NCBI GenBank assembly: GCA_910575505.1
Contig: CAJTFK010000012.1
Span: 50,333 to 114,332 of the forward strand
DNA: 64,000 nt
Reading direction: 5' to 3'
From: Oscillospiraceae bacterium
GTDB taxonomy: Bacteria > Bacillota > Clostridia > Oscillospirales > Oscillospiraceae
Positions 24,506 through 34,251 of the stretch are shown piece by piece. The position numbers were made by a program, and so were the translations under genes. Within the stretch, counting starts at the first letter, position 1. Each line of letters begins with the position of its first letter. The notes under the pieces were generated by a model, which ran no database searches, was not told the origin of the DNA, and saw only the letters and a program-made list of their open reading frames with translations.

Positions 24506-27397
24506 TCAGCTGTTTTCCGTCAGATCCGCCCCATGGTCCCGGTAAACATCGCTGTCCTGATGGCCCACAGCGCCCGAGAAGGTCCCCCGCCGCCAGCTCT
24601 CCAGAGTGTTCCAGCGGAATTCCCGCCCGGCCTCCAGTACATACTCGCGCAGTACCGGCACCGCACTGAACGCCTCCTCCAGCGCGGACCGAAACTCTGT
24701 GCAAAGCCGAACCCAGCAGGCTCCGGCCGCCTCCAGCTCCAGAGTGTGTGTTCCGTCCGCCAGCGCCGCGCCATGCTCCCGGCAGACAGATCTGCCGTCC
24801 TGTGAGTACTGGACCCGTACCGCCATCTGCGTGTCTTCAGGGATTTCTGCCTGGTAGCGCAGGCACTCCGGGGCGCTTCCGCAGTGCACCCACTCCGTTA
24901 TATGGATTCCGTGCAGTTCCAGGTCCTCGTCCTCAAACCGCAGGTGGACCTGCAGGTCCTGGCCGTCCTCCGCCTCCGGCGTTTCCAGAAGGCGTGCGTT
25001 TTCCTCCTCCGTCAGCTTGCGGAGGTAGAAGCGGACTTGGGAGATCTCCCCCGGCAGCATGGTGTGATAAGTACCCCGTCCCCGGCGGTTGTGAATCTTG
25101 TTTTTGAAGCCCAGGCCCACCCGCAGGGGAATGCCCTCCCAGTTTTTCACCGGGGCGTCGAACACCGGCGGATCCACATGAGCGCTGTGGAACCCGTTTT
25201 CATAGGAGTCCCCTCCGGTTTTCAGGTCAAAGGTGCTGGTGTATTGGACCCATTGGTCCTTCCGGATTCCGGCGTCCGGATGGTCGCTGTCGTTCCAGCC
25301 AAATTCCCCGTTGTCGTCCTCGAAGCAGACACCGTAGGTCACTTTGCCGTTGTCCCGTACCGCCATCCGGAACTGATAGGAAGTGCCCCAGCCCAGGCCC
25401 ACCCCCTTGGTCAGCAGGGGATTGTGATCGGCTATGATTCCCTTTCCGTCAGAATAGGGAGCCGTGAGCTCCGCTACCCCCGGGCGGGTGGTTCCCTCTC
25501 CCGGCAGCTTTGCCCAGACCATACCGGTCAGAGCGCCGCCGCTATGAAGCTTCTGGTCATCCGCAATTTCCAGGTAGTCGTGATAGCCGTCCAGAATCAG
25601 TGTTCGCCGTCCCTGCCCATCGAAACCTCTGCGGGGTGCGCCGTGGACCACCGCGTCATGCCCCTGACCGGAACGGTCCCGAATAATGGGCATCCCTTGA
25701 ATGCCGCCTTCGATACAGACCATTCGGGGTTCGCTGCCTCCCACCGTGATCCGGTAAGAACCTGCCCGGTCAAACTCATGGGAAAACCGGACTTCACCGG
25801 AAGCGCCCGCATCCAGTGTCAGGCTCTGAGATCCCGCGTATTCTCCGTCAATTCGGAATACCGCATCCTGCGTCCCCGATTCGCTGCCGATGTTGCGGAC
25901 CCGGGCCCGCACCCTGATCCGGCTGCCGGAGAGTCCCGCCGCTGTACCGTCTCCCACCCGGACCTCCGGCGGGGTGTACACAAAGCAGGCGGGACGAAAC
26001 TGCACCTCCACAGAGAATGTATGATCTCCGATCTGCAGCGTGTGCCGCCCCAGCGCCTGTTCCATTGGCAGGGGGGCCTCCAAGGAAACCGACTCCCCCG
26101 GTTCCAGCAGGACGGTCTCCCCCTGGAACTGATATAAGTACCGGGTTTCTCCGTTGTCCAGCACGGGAATCACTGCCGCTGCCAGGCCGCGGCCCTGGTT
26201 GGTAATCCGCGCCCGGACTGTTGCCTCGTCTCCGCAGAGCACCGTTTCCGGACCGATTTCCATTTGGTCATAGGCAAGCCGCTGCTTTTCCACGGCAATC
26301 TGAGTTACCTCCGCTGTCACCGCCGGGTCCGAGGCGCTCTTTTCACCGATACTGGAGAGGGTCAGCAGTCCTTCTTGGAAGTCGGTGTCCAGCACGCAGC
26401 AGTCGCCTCGGGTGCTGTACATCCGGGCGTCCTGCTGGGTAATGTAGACTGTGCCCGCCCCTACCGACGGGTCGGTGGAGACATAGCGGGCGTAGCTGTG
26501 AGTATGGCCCGCCAGCAGCAGGTCTACCCGCCCCGCCTCTGCGATGGCCGGAATATGCCGGGCCGTATAAGCGTCAGAGTAGGGATGGTGCAGAACCAGA
26601 AGACGGAACATGGCCTGCTTCGCCTGCGCTCCCGACAGATCTTTCCGCAGCCAAGCCTCCGCCGCCGCGATTTCCCGGAGGGTGCTGGCGTCGGCGGGCT
26701 TCCCGGCGGTCTCGGCGTTCATCTCTCCCAGGCCCCAGGGACCGCTGTTCATCAGGGAAACATGCAGCCCTCCGCAGTCCATGGAGCAGTCTCCCCGGAC
26801 CTCCGCGCCATAGCGGGCGTCTTGGACCTCGCAGATGTAAGCGTCAAAATAGGGGCCGCCCTGATCGTGGTTGCCCTCGGCGTAGAGAACGGGGAACCAA
26901 TGGATGAAGTCCCCCTCATCCCGTCCCCGGAGAAAGTAGGCAAACTGCTCCGCCTGGGCCCCGGTGCCCTCCACAAGGTCGCCGCTGTGGAGAATGAAGT
27001 CCGGCCTGTGGGTCCAGACCGCCCGGTTGAAGCTCTCACGGGTGGCAAAGGCGTGGGAGTCGGACAGCGTTATCAGACGGAGCCGCTCCGGGTCCCCGGG
27101 CAGGGTGCGGAAGCCTGCCGTGAGGTGTTCTCCGCCCTCCAGCTCCACCCGGTAGCGGTAGTCTGTCCCCGGCTCCAGTCCCTCCGGCGTCCAGCGGTAC
27201 AGAGCCATTTGCGCCCCCTGGAAAACCGGCGCGTCTTCCACGGCGGGGACCTCAATGGGCGGGCAGAAGGGGCCGTCTCCTCTGGCAAGGGATACAAAGG
27301 CACGGCAGGGAGAATCGCTCTCCCAGGCAACAGTCATGCTGTTGCACGCAGGAGCCAGGAGATAAGGCCCGCAGCGAAATGAAATGGATGCTTCCAT
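24506..27397 (-). CDS. Metallophosphoesterase with CARDB-like and LamG-like C-terminal domains
   Basis: A 963-residue protein without signal peptide. Order: an N-terminal fibronectin-type domain as in purple acid phosphatases (about 1-95); a calcineurin-like phosphoesterase domain with SDSHAF, HSGDLVEG, GNHDQG and LLAGHTHSYARY (about 100-350) carrying the metal ligands; one or two beta-sandwich domains of CARDB type (about 365-580); then a concanavalin/LamG-like region (about 590-830) and a final mixed tail. It is 78 bases from a GPH sugar symporter on the same strand and both are divergent from an RpiR regulator, suggesting intracellular dephosphorylation or phosphodiester cleavage of an imported sugar derivative. 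Carbohydrate-binding folds on a cytoplasmic enzyme are unusual; non-classical export is possible. Confidence 0.85.
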   Translation of the reverse strand: MEASISFRCGPYLLAPACNSMTVAWESDSPCRAFVSLARGDGPFCPPIEVPAVEDAPVFQGAQMALYRWTPEGLEPGTDYRYRVELEGGEHLTAGFRTLPGDPERLRLITLSDSHAFATRESFNRAVWTHRPDFILHSGDLVEGTGAQAEQFAYFLRGRDEGDFIHWFPVLYAEGNHDQGGPYFDAYICEVQDARYGAEVRGDCSMDCGGLHVSLMNSGPWGLGEMNAETAGKPADASTLREIAAAEAWLRKDLSGAQAKQAMFRLLVLHHPYSDAYTARHIPAIAEAGRVDLLLAGHTHSYARYVSTDPSVGAGTVYITQQDARMYSTRGDCCVLDTDFQEGLLTLSSIGEKSASDPAVTAEVTQIAVEKQRLAYDQMEIGPETVLCGDEATVRARITNQGRGLAAAVIPVLDNGETRYLYQFQGETVLLEPGESVSLEAPLPMEQALGRHTLQIGDHTFSVEVQFRPACFVYTPPEVRVGDGTAAGLSGSRIRVRARVRNIGSESGTQDAVFRIDGEYAGSQSLTLDAGASGEVRFSHEFDRAGSYRITVGGSEPRMVCIEGGIQGMPIIRDRSGQGHDAVVHGAPRRGFDGQGRRTLILDGYHDYLEIADDQKLHSGGALTGMVWAKLPGEGTTRPGVAELTAPYSDGKGIIADHNPLLTKGVGLGWGTSYQFRMAVRDNGKVTYGVCFEDDNGEFGWNDSDHPDAGIRKDQWVQYTSTFDLKTGGDSYENGFHSAHVDPPVFDAPVKNWEGIPLRVGLGFKNKIHNRRGRGTYHTMLPGEISQVRFYLRKLTEEENARLLETPEAEDGQDLQVHLRFEDEDLELHGIHITEWVHCGSAPECLRYQAEIPEDTQMAVRVQYSQDGRSVCREHGAALADGTHTLELEAAGACWVRLCTEFRSALEEAFSAVPVLREYVLEAGREFRWNTLESWRRGTFSGAVGHQDSDVYRDHGADLTENS

Positions 27398-27475
27398 GGC
27401 GGATGCTCCTTTCTGAATAGGGGGAACAGCAGCGGCAGTCCCTGCCGCTGCTGTTTTCCTGAGAAGGTCAGAGGT

Positions 27476-28861
27476 TTATTTGGACTGGGCGGCTTCCCGC
27501 TCTTTCAGGTCCTGCATGATCTGGGGATAAATCTTATCCAGCTTGTAGAAAATCAGGGTAATGCCAATCAGTCCCCAGGCCAGAATGTTGCCCCAGATAT
27601 AGATATTGGTAATCATGGTGGAGGCGGAGGCGGGAATCACGTCCTCGCCCACAAAGCCCGCCGCGTCCAGCAGCCAGCCCACCACGGCCACGGTGACGCC
27701 GGAGCCGAACTTCTGACCGGCGGTGGTGGCGGATACGATCAGGCCCTGCACCCGGGTGCCGGTTTTCCAGTAGCCGTACTCGATGACGTCTGCCAGCATG
27801 GAGTATTTTACACCCCGGAAGCAGCCCTTGCCGATGCCCCGCATGACGCAGCCGAACAGGGCCACATACAGATTGGTAGGCGCGAGCAGCATGGTCACCA
27901 TGCCGATCACCGCCACGGCGGAGCCGATGAGGGCCACGTTCCGCTTGCCCAACTTCAGGATGAAGGGAGCCAGCACCAGAACGGTGATGATCTGAGGCAT
28001 GGACTCGAAGGAGCCCAGGGCCCCCAGAAAGTCCCGGTTGCCCAGAACGTACTGGGCGTAGTAAGCGTTGCAGGCGCCGGTGACGGCCTCATACAGGGCC
28101 AGGAACAGAGCCAGCATAAAGAACATAATGAAGTATTTGTTGGTGATGACCAGTTTGAGGCCGGTCAGCAGGGGCAGGTCCCCGCCGCTCTTGCTCTTGG
28201 TGGCAATGTGGACCCGCTCGTGGCAGTTGCGGAAGCAGATGAACAGCATCACAATGGAAATCACCGCGTAGAAGACGGAAACCTGAATCCAGGCCATCTG
28301 GGTGTCTCCCAGCAGCGTGACCAGGGGGAAGGTGACGGCGGTGATAATCATGTTGCCCAGGGCCGACATGCCGGTGCGGAACAGGTTGATAATCGCCCGG
28401 TCGTCGGTGTCCCGGGTCATGAGGGTAGCCAGGGTGGCATAGGGCAGGTTCAGGGCGGTGTAGACCACGGTGGTGCAGAAGTTATAGGTGACGAAGATGT
28501 AAATGGCCTTGACCGTAGTGGAGGCCGGGGGCACGCAGAACAGCAGAATCGCGGAAATGCCGTAGGGAATCATCATCCAGAGGATCCAGGCCCGGGATTT
28601 GCCGTGTTTGGAGTGGGTCCGGTCCACCAGTGTGCCGATGAGCACATCGGAAACGCCGTCAAAAATCCGGGAGATGGCCATGATGGAGCCCACCAGGGCG
28701 GCGGAGACCCCTGCCACGTTGGTATAGAAGTAAATCAGCAGAGAGGTGGTCAGGGCAAACACAACGTTGCACGCCACATCGCCCAGGCCGTAAGAAAAGC
28801 GCTCCGGGAATCGGGTCTTCGCGAACTCGGTATCCTCAAAACGGGACTGCATGAATGACAT
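27476..28861 (-). CDS. GPH-family sugar:cation symporter (MelB-like)
   Basis: About 461 residues with twelve membrane segments. Family motifs of the glycoside-pentoside-hexuronide symporters are clear: RFPERFSYGLGDVACNVVF at the N-terminus, ISRIFDGVSDVLIGTLVDRTHSKHGKSRAWILW (with the MelB cation-site Asp pair) and the later KYSMLADVIEYGYWKTG. The start at 28861 gives MSFMQSRF; an upstream in-frame ATG at 28894 with a weak CAGGG site is equally possible. Co-directional with the phosphoesterase gene downstream and divergent from the RpiR regulator, which probably controls it. Confidence 0.92.
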   Translation of the reverse strand: MSFMQSRFEDTEFAKTRFPERFSYGLGDVACNVVFALTTSLLIYFYTNVAGVSAALVGSIMAISRIFDGVSDVLIGTLVDRTHSKHGKSRAWILWMMIPYGISAILLFCVPPASTTVKAIYIFVTYNFCTTVVYTALNLPYATLATLMTRDTDDRAIINLFRTGMSALGNMIITAVTFPLVTLLGDTQMAWIQVSVFYAVISIVMLFICFRNCHERVHIATKSKSGGDLPLLTGLKLVITNKYFIMFFMLALFLALYEAVTGACNAYYAQYVLGNRDFLGALGSFESMPQIITVLVLAPFILKLGKRNVALIGSAVAVIGMVTMLLAPTNLYVALFGCVMRGIGKGCFRGVKYSMLADVIEYGYWKTGTRVQGLIVSATTAGQKFGSGVTVAVVGWLLDAAGFVGEDVIPASASTMITNIYIWGNILAWGLIGITLIFYKLDKIYPQIMQDLKEREAAQSK

Positions 28862-29081
28862 ATTGAATTCCAACCTTTCTCCTCTTTGTTGCATTGGTAC
28901 CCTGCAAGATAAATGATAGCATCAGATGGAATAAAACTCAATATCTAATAATTTACAAAAAATATTACTCCTTATTGAACATTACTTACAAAAAGTATTT
29001 GTTGCGTCTTTGGTCTATATAGGATACAATAGAATTGAAATTCTGTCAAAACATTTAGATTGCAAAAAGGGGGCATTTCCA

Positions 29082-29918
29082 ATGCCTGTTGATCCAATCG
29101 CGCTGTTAGAGGTGCAATTTCCATCGTTTCACCGGGTAGAGCGCACCATTGCCCAATATATTATGGACCATCCCAACGACGTGGCCACCATGAGCGTCCA
29201 GGAGCTTGCCGCACGGCTGGACGTGGCGGAATCGAGTATTATTCGATTTTCCAAGCGACTGGGCTTTGCCGGGTACAGCGATTTCAAGCGCAGCCTTCTG
29301 GTCAGCGCCGCGTCGCCGGAGCAGCCGATTTTCACGGAGCTCAAGGAAACCGACTCCATGGAAGCCGTCTGCCGGAAGGTTTTCCAGAGCAATGTCCAGA
29401 CCCTTCAGCGCACGGTGGAACAGCTGGATTTCCAGAAGGCGGAGGAAGCCGCCCGGCGGATGGACGAGGCGAAAAAAATCGTCATGCTGGGCGTGGGGGC
29501 CTCCGCCAGCATCGCGGAGGACTTCTATGTCCGCCTGATGCGCATCGGCATGAACGCGGAGATGTTCAGCGACTCCCACCTGATGCAGATCGCCGCCAAC
29601 CTGCTCACCCCTGACACGGTGGTGCTGGCGGTGTCCCACACCGGGCGCACCAGCGAGATCCTGCGGGCTCTGGAGACCGCCAAGGCGGCGGGAGCCTTTA
29701 CCATTGGCGTCACCGGCTATCTAGCCACGCCGCTGGCCAGAACCGCGGATTTGTGCCTGGAGCTGTATACGCCGCCTCAGCTGCTGATCTCCCCCCGGGT
29801 GGCCCAGGTCTCCCTGATTGACGCTCTGTATGTCCGCATTGCCATCCGCCGGCAGGACAGCGTGCTCCAGCATGTGGGAATGATGGAAGAGGTCCTGGCG
29901 CATTTGCGTGTGAAGTGA
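29082..29918 (+). CDS. MurR/RpiR-family transcriptional regulator with SIS domain
   Basis: Start set at the ATG at 29082 (MPVDPIALLEVQFPSF), preceded by AAAAAGGGGG; the frame opens earlier at 29010 without a ribosome site. The 278-residue product has an RpiR helix-turn-helix domain (about 1-77; ATMSVQELAARLDVAESSIIRFSKRLGFAGYSDFK) and a C-terminal SIS domain (about 115-250; MLGVGASASIAEDFYVRLMRIGM, ...SHTGRTSEI), which binds phosphosugars. It is divergent from the GPH symporter/phosphoesterase pair, its likely target. Confidence 0.93.
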   Translation: MPVDPIALLEVQFPSFHRVERTIAQYIMDHPNDVATMSVQELAARLDVAESSIIRFSKRLGFAGYSDFKRSLLVSAASPEQPIFTELKETDSMEAVCRKVFQSNVQTLQRTVEQLDFQKAEEAARRMDEAKKIVMLGVGASASIAEDFYVRLMRIGMNAEMFSDSHLMQIAANLLTPDTVVLAVSHTGRTSEILRALETAKAAGAFTIGVTGYLATPLARTADLCLELYTPPQLLISPRVAQVSLIDALYVRIAIRRQDSVLQHVGMMEEVLAHLRVK

Positions 29919-30133
29919 AACATGCATTCTTGACGCCCTTTTTCATCAATAGAGTATTGGAAAACGATGTTTTTCCCCGGTTTATATTCTAACAGGCTTT
30001 TTCAAAAGAGATTGGATATCATTGACGGGCTTATCGCCGTGCCACAGGCGCAATGTGTCCGGGGCACAAAAGTGCATAACCGTCCAATCAGATACTTTTG
30101 CGGAGAAGCCTGCCATAACTTCAGTTTGAATGA

Positions 30134-30864
30134 GTGGGCCGTGAGAAGAAACATGACATGGCGCCGAGCAGTGTTGCCTGTCGGGAACTGGATTGGGTAG
30201 AACAGCAAACTTACGGCGAAGGCTCACAAAAGCAAACCGGAGGAGATGGTACTCTGCAAACCGCAAAAACTACATACAGCAGCTCTGAACGGATACCGAT
30301 CATCCTGCCGGAGGTAGAATGCCTGCTCCCGCCTCTCAGCGGTGAGCAGCTTTCTTCTTTAGAGAGCGATATCCCGGAAAACGGCTGCTATACCCCTATT
30401 ATCATCAACAAGGATACGACTGTCATTGACGGGCGCAATCGGCTCCGCATCTGCGAAAAACACAGTCTGTCCTATAAAATGCTGGTGTTTTCGTTCGTTG
30501 ATTTGCTTGAAGCCAAACTGTAGTTGCCGGACACACAGAAGCACTGCCGCAATCTGGACAAGCGGGAAGTGGCCTGATTGCTCTGAAGCTCAAGCCAGAG
30601 GCCGAAGCCAGAGCACGGAACAATATGGCCGCAGGAGGCGGCATTCATAAAAGTGAAGGCGCAAAATCGGGTTCGATGCTTTCACCAAACCCGATTTTTC
30701 CTGTGAATGCCAGGAAGGAAGCGGGCCCGGCCGTTGGCGTCGGGGAGCAGAGCGCAGGCGGGATCGAGCAAGTGACCAAGAATGCCCCCCAAGTGCCGAA
30801 AGACGCTCCAGAAAACAAGAAGCTGTCCGTCAGCCGGGGCTGGAGAATCCTGAAAGCTGAATAG
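30134..30864 (+). pseudogene. ParB-like nuclease-domain protein, broken by amber stop and frameshift
   Basis: The frame contains ILPEVECLLPPLSGEQLSSL, GCYTPIIINKDTTVIDGRNRL and MLVFSFVDLLEAKL, the ParB N-domain of proteins found on Firmicutes mobile elements. A TAG at 30521-30523 stands where relatives have Trp. Coding resumes (DTQKHCRNLDKREVA), and after a one-base shift gives LIALKLKPEAEARARNNMAAGGG and then VGVGEQ...APQVPKDA, the usual C-terminal part. It is therefore a recently decayed full-length gene. The 215 bases before it (29919-30133) hold no supported gene. Confidence 0.75.
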
Positions 30865-31189
30865 CCGTTTTCGCCAGGGGAACAGGAATGGGCTGGACTG
30901 TTCCGGATTCACCGATTGGGTATTTCACAATGTTCCTGGCAGGGCCTGTGTCATAGGCCACGGAGGCGGGGTGTATATGCAGCACACCTGCTGTGCCCCG
31001 GTTACCCGGGCCGAAGCGATTTCCTGCGATCTGGTTTTCTATCCCGAGGATACCCATGTGGGCATCGTCTGCGGCTTTGACAGTGGGGGCAACGTCCAGG
31101 CCATCCACTGCGCCAGCGGAGCAAACAATGTAGTGATGGCCGGGAAAAACGGCTTCACTACCATCGCAAGACCCAAATTCTATTCGTAA
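30854..31189 (+). pseudogene. NlpC/P60 peptidoglycan hydrolase fragment (CD1108-like, conjugative-element type)
   Basis: The open frame from 30854 has no proper start but contains GLDCSGFTDWVF, with the NlpC/P60 catalytic Cys, SCDLVFYPEDTHVGIV with the catalytic His, and VQAIHCASGANNVVM near the end (YS stop at 31189). This matches the C-terminal hydrolase domain of cell-wall hydrolases carried by Firmicutes conjugative transposons. The N-terminal half is missing and the fragment abuts the ParB relic, so it is a deletion remnant. Confidence 0.72.
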
Positions 31190-31420
31190 ACAGCCAGTCC
31201 CCGGCGGTATTCTTCCAGGTCGATCATCTCATTCACATACAGCTCCTTCAGGCGGGACAGCTTGCGATGGATCGACGCACGGTCGATGGAGGCAGCGGCC
31301 TGCCTGCGCCGGGCCGACTTGATGTCCCAATCAAGACGCTGCTTTTCAGCTCGCCTCCCAGAAAGGTATACAGCCATTTTTCTACAGCAACCTCCCTGAT
31401 CTGCTTCTTATGGTCACAGG
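31180..31420 (-). pseudogene. Large serine recombinase, C-terminal fragment (frameshifted)
   Basis: The minus strand reads VAVEKWLYTFLGGELKSS and, after a frameshift, RRRQAAASIDRASIHRKLSRLKELYVNEMIDLEEYRRGL. This charged coiled-coil with KLxRLKxLYVNxxIDLEEYRR is typical of the region after the zinc ribbon in large serine recombinases of mobile elements. Neither the catalytic N-terminus nor the end of the protein remains. Confidence 0.65.
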
Positions 31421-31456
31421 CCGGCGGCAGCAGTGCTGGGGGCGGCGGTAGTAAGG

Positions 31457-31506
31457 GCCGTATCCGGTCTGGATACCGGCCAGCCGGTGGCCAGACCGGA
31501 TACGGC
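31457..31506. repeat. Long perfect hairpin (16-bp stem with inner stem)
   Basis: GCCGTATCCGGTCTGG (31457-31472) pairs exactly with 31491-31506. The 18-base loop itself contains ACCGGC/GCCGGT. It lies just upstream of the serine recombinase fragment and may mark an element end or recombination site. From 31507 to 31977 I see no intact gene, only short frames. Confidence 0.6.
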
Positions 31507-31977
31507 GCAGATCAGCAGAGACGTAAAAAGGAATACCCGCCCGGTGGGGTTCATGCCACGCCGGGTTTATTTTTGGGGCCGCCGCCAGCCGGGCGGCCCG
31601 GCGGGATGCCCCCGATAAGGTACAATAAATTGCGCAGTTTGAAAAGAGTATAAAAAGACAAGGTTTGCAGCCCTCTGGTAGAATGAAGCAGTGACACGCC
31701 ATTTTGATGCTGGTCTGCGCCAGGCACCACCATGGAGCCGGCATCCAGTGGGGCAACAAGAAGGACATGAATATGAAACACCTGGAGGCTGCCCTGGAGG
31801 CTGCCTCTATTGCTGGCTGATTCTATTCTGCCAGGGCCCGCAAACTATTTTGCGCATTATTCTTGACAGTACCGAACGAATTGGGAATTTATTTAAAGCC
31901 ACGTTTACAATTTGAGTTTTTCACTTCTCCTTTATTTTCGATGCGGCCGCATTAGAAAAAATACAGGAGGTTTAGCA

Positions 31978-32925
31978 ATGGCTGAAATTAAACTCGAGGA
32001 CTTGATCCGTGGCGATAAAATCTATGCCCCTTCGCTGATTGAAACCGTAGTAGATCACAAACAAAAGCCGGGATGGAAGGTCAGCTGCAAAATGTTCAAG
32101 TCGGAAAGCCTGTACACTGCTGACCGGAAAGCGTCGTTTCCCAACTATATCCGGGCCTATGTTGAGGCTTCACATGGTGCTCACTATTACGGTCGGTCCT
32201 TCGATACCAGCACCTATCAGAGTGCATCGTGCACAATTCCGCTGGCAAAGTGTAAGATGAACGATCCCAGCGGCATGCGCGCTGGTTGTATTTCCATTGG
32301 CATTTGTACTGAAAATGCCAAGTTGTACCACCATTTTGATGTGGGCCTGCGGAATTTAAGGGGCGAGGGCTGGCACCCTGCGATGTGGGGCAAAGGCTTT
32401 ATTACCGGGTGGAATCCTGCCGGACCTACTGCTGATAAACCCAACCTGATTCATCATGATGATGCTCAGGTTCCGATTCGCATTGCAGGGAGCGACCCGA
32501 TTGTGAATATCCCTGGTGACGCATCGGTTACCATCCTGGTTGAAACCGGGCGGACCGGCACTGTAGATTGGCTTCGTGCGACATACTCCTATAGCGGCAA
32601 AGTTGGCAAAGCTGCCATCAACGTTCCCCGTGGAACACTGTTTCCGGAGTCTACAGCGGCAAAGCCTACGCTTCGCTTCAACCGCTTTATATCCCTGATT
32701 CCCGTGACAGAGTCCACCGACGATAGAAACGATAATTCCAGGCTTGAGGGCTGGATGGAAAACCTGAAGATCGGCTCTGTAAACTGGACTGAAGACAAGC
32801 TCCAGCACGTCTGGGGTATTCAGGTTGAAAATATGCCTCTTGTCCGTATCTCTACCCTTGCCGAATCCGGCGGCACGCCTAATCAGGACCATGTCATTAT
32901 CCACCATACGGTGGCAACGCACTAG
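31978..32925 (+). CDS. Orphan protein of unknown function, 315 aa
   Basis: The ATG at 31978 follows a strong CAGGAGGTTT site; the frame extends upstream to 31912 but without a site. No signal peptide, no membrane segment. The sequence is rich in beta-forming and aromatic residues (AHYYGRSFDTSTYQSASC, GEGWHPAMWGKGFITGWNP, SVTILVETGRTGTVDWLRATYSYSG), which suggests an all-beta fold, and it has a repeated TWNTED-like segment near the C-terminus (VNWTEDKLQHVWGIQ). I do not recognise the family. It sits between conjugative-element relics and a shared terminator with the SLH pseudogene, and base composition is closer to 50% GC than the surrounding chromosome, so it is probably horizontally acquired cargo. 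Confidence 0.72.
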   Translation: MAEIKLEDLIRGDKIYAPSLIETVVDHKQKPGWKVSCKMFKSESLYTADRKASFPNYIRAYVEASHGAHYYGRSFDTSTYQSASCTIPLAKCKMNDPSGMRAGCISIGICTENAKLYHHFDVGLRNLRGEGWHPAMWGKGFITGWNPAGPTADKPNLIHHDDAQVPIRIAGSDPIVNIPGDASVTILVETGRTGTVDWLRATYSYSGKVGKAAINVPRGTLFPESTAAKPTLRFNRFISLIPVTESTDDRNDNSRLEGWMENLKIGSVNWTEDKLQHVWGIQVENMPLVRISTLAESGGTPNQDHVIIHHTVATH

Positions 32926-32944
32926 TCCCTATTCGACAGCAGTC

Positions 32945-32990
32945 AAAAAGTACCTCCGGCACTGCATATGCAGTGCCGGAGATACTTTTT
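32945..32990. terminator. Bidirectional terminator
   Basis: A symmetric structure: five A, then a stem built on CTCCGGCACTGCA (32954-32966) and TGCAGTGCCGGAG (32969-32981), then five T. It serves the orphan gene (+) and the SLH gene (-), whose 3' ends face each other. Confidence 0.9.
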
Positions 32991-33009
32991 CTAAACAAAA
33001 AGAATCGAC

Positions 33010-34251
33010 TTAATGAAAAATGGATTCCGGGTATTGATGAATCCGCTGCTCAATGCCAATCAGGTCTACATGGTTGATGTTAGGAGAAAGGGCCAGTGTT
33101 TCATTTAAGCGGACGCCTTCCTTATGTAAAAACGAAAGCAGGAAGAGGCCCTCTGAACCCCATTGCTCCCCATATTGCTCTTTATAATATGCGTCCGGCT
33201 TGTTTTCCAGAAGTTCAGAACAGTCCCACCAGGCCCAATAACTGGACGGAAGACCTTGGTAGCCGTCTTTTTCCTGAGCTGTCTGTAAAAGCGCGTTTTC
33301 TTCTGCCTCTGTTAAAGAAATTCCAACCGATTCTGCCAGTGTAAAGGGAGCAAGTATGTAATTGCAGAAACTGCCGGGGTCTCGCAGCAATGCAGGCGGG
33401 TCCGGGTCACGGTGCATGGGATGGTTGACGGAATCGGCAGCCGTAATAATTTCCTTTGCATATTGCAAAACTGTGTAATCCCTGCCTTCTACAGTAAACA
33501 ACACCATGTCCGGGTCCAGTTGGAGAACGTCCCGGCAGAGATCCAATTCCTGGAAATCTTCCTGGGAAAAGGATAGCCTTTGCGCCGGGTCCAGAATCCG
33601 CGACAGAATTGCGGCGGCCTGTTCCCGGTTCAGATGGTTGCTTCCCTCGAAGCAGCCATAGTGATCTGTGCCATTCAGGATACCCGCACTGTAAAAGAGA
33701 TGCACAGCGTGTTCGTCAGAATCTGGAATTTTTACAGGCTCATTGATTGTGGGCAGTTCCACACCGGAAGCCTCTAACGCCCCGTACATCAATTGGACGA
33801 ACCATCTGCGGGGAATAGGGTCGTTGATGGTGTAAGGATACATCGGCGCTAATTCCGAAAGCGTCGGCACAAGCGTAACATTCGCCGTTTCTATGGCCTT
33901 TTCGTAATGCTCCAGCGCCGGTTCATACCATGCTTCGCCTGCAACTGGTTCCCGGAATATTCCCGTACCGCCGGACGGCAGGTCTTGCAGCCGCGCCGCA
34001 ATCACAATCACCTGCGCTTCCGACAGTGGCGACAATGGCCGGAAGGTGGTCTCGCTGGTCCCTGCCAGAAGTCCGGTTTGCCAGTAGAGCCTGACATTCT
34101 CCTCACACTAAATGCCCTGCGTATCGACAAAGCCGGGTTCGCCATTTCGGATATGCGGGATTAGAACTTCCGGTTCCTCTGCCAGCACTGGGACTGTCAG
34201 CGCCACCAATACTGCCAGTAACAATCCGCTATAAGCAATCCATCGTTTTAT
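33010..34251 (-). pseudogene. Secreted SLH-domain protein with in-frame amber codon and lost start
   Basis: One continuous minus-strand frame runs from 34251 to 33010, coding about 413 residues if repaired. It opens with a clear signal peptide (KRWIAYSGLLLAVLVALTVPVLA), but the codon at the expected start (34249-34251, correctly spaced after AGGAGG) is ATA instead of ATG. A TAG at 34108-34110 interrupts the frame after about 47 codons. Downstream are S-layer-homology repeats: LLAGTSETTFRPLSPLSEAQVIVI, then GILNGTDHYGCFEGSNHLNREQAAAIL. SLH domains attach proteins to the cell wall. From 34035 a TTG could still start a truncated 341-residue product, but with no secretion signal. Confidence 0.75.

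Noticed and set aside
30521..34110. Genetic recoding of TAG (amber in the ParB-like and SLH genes)
   Set aside because: Intact genes in the window also end with TAG (for example the AraC regulator at 10300-10302), and both affected genes carry other damage, so ordinary decay is more likely.
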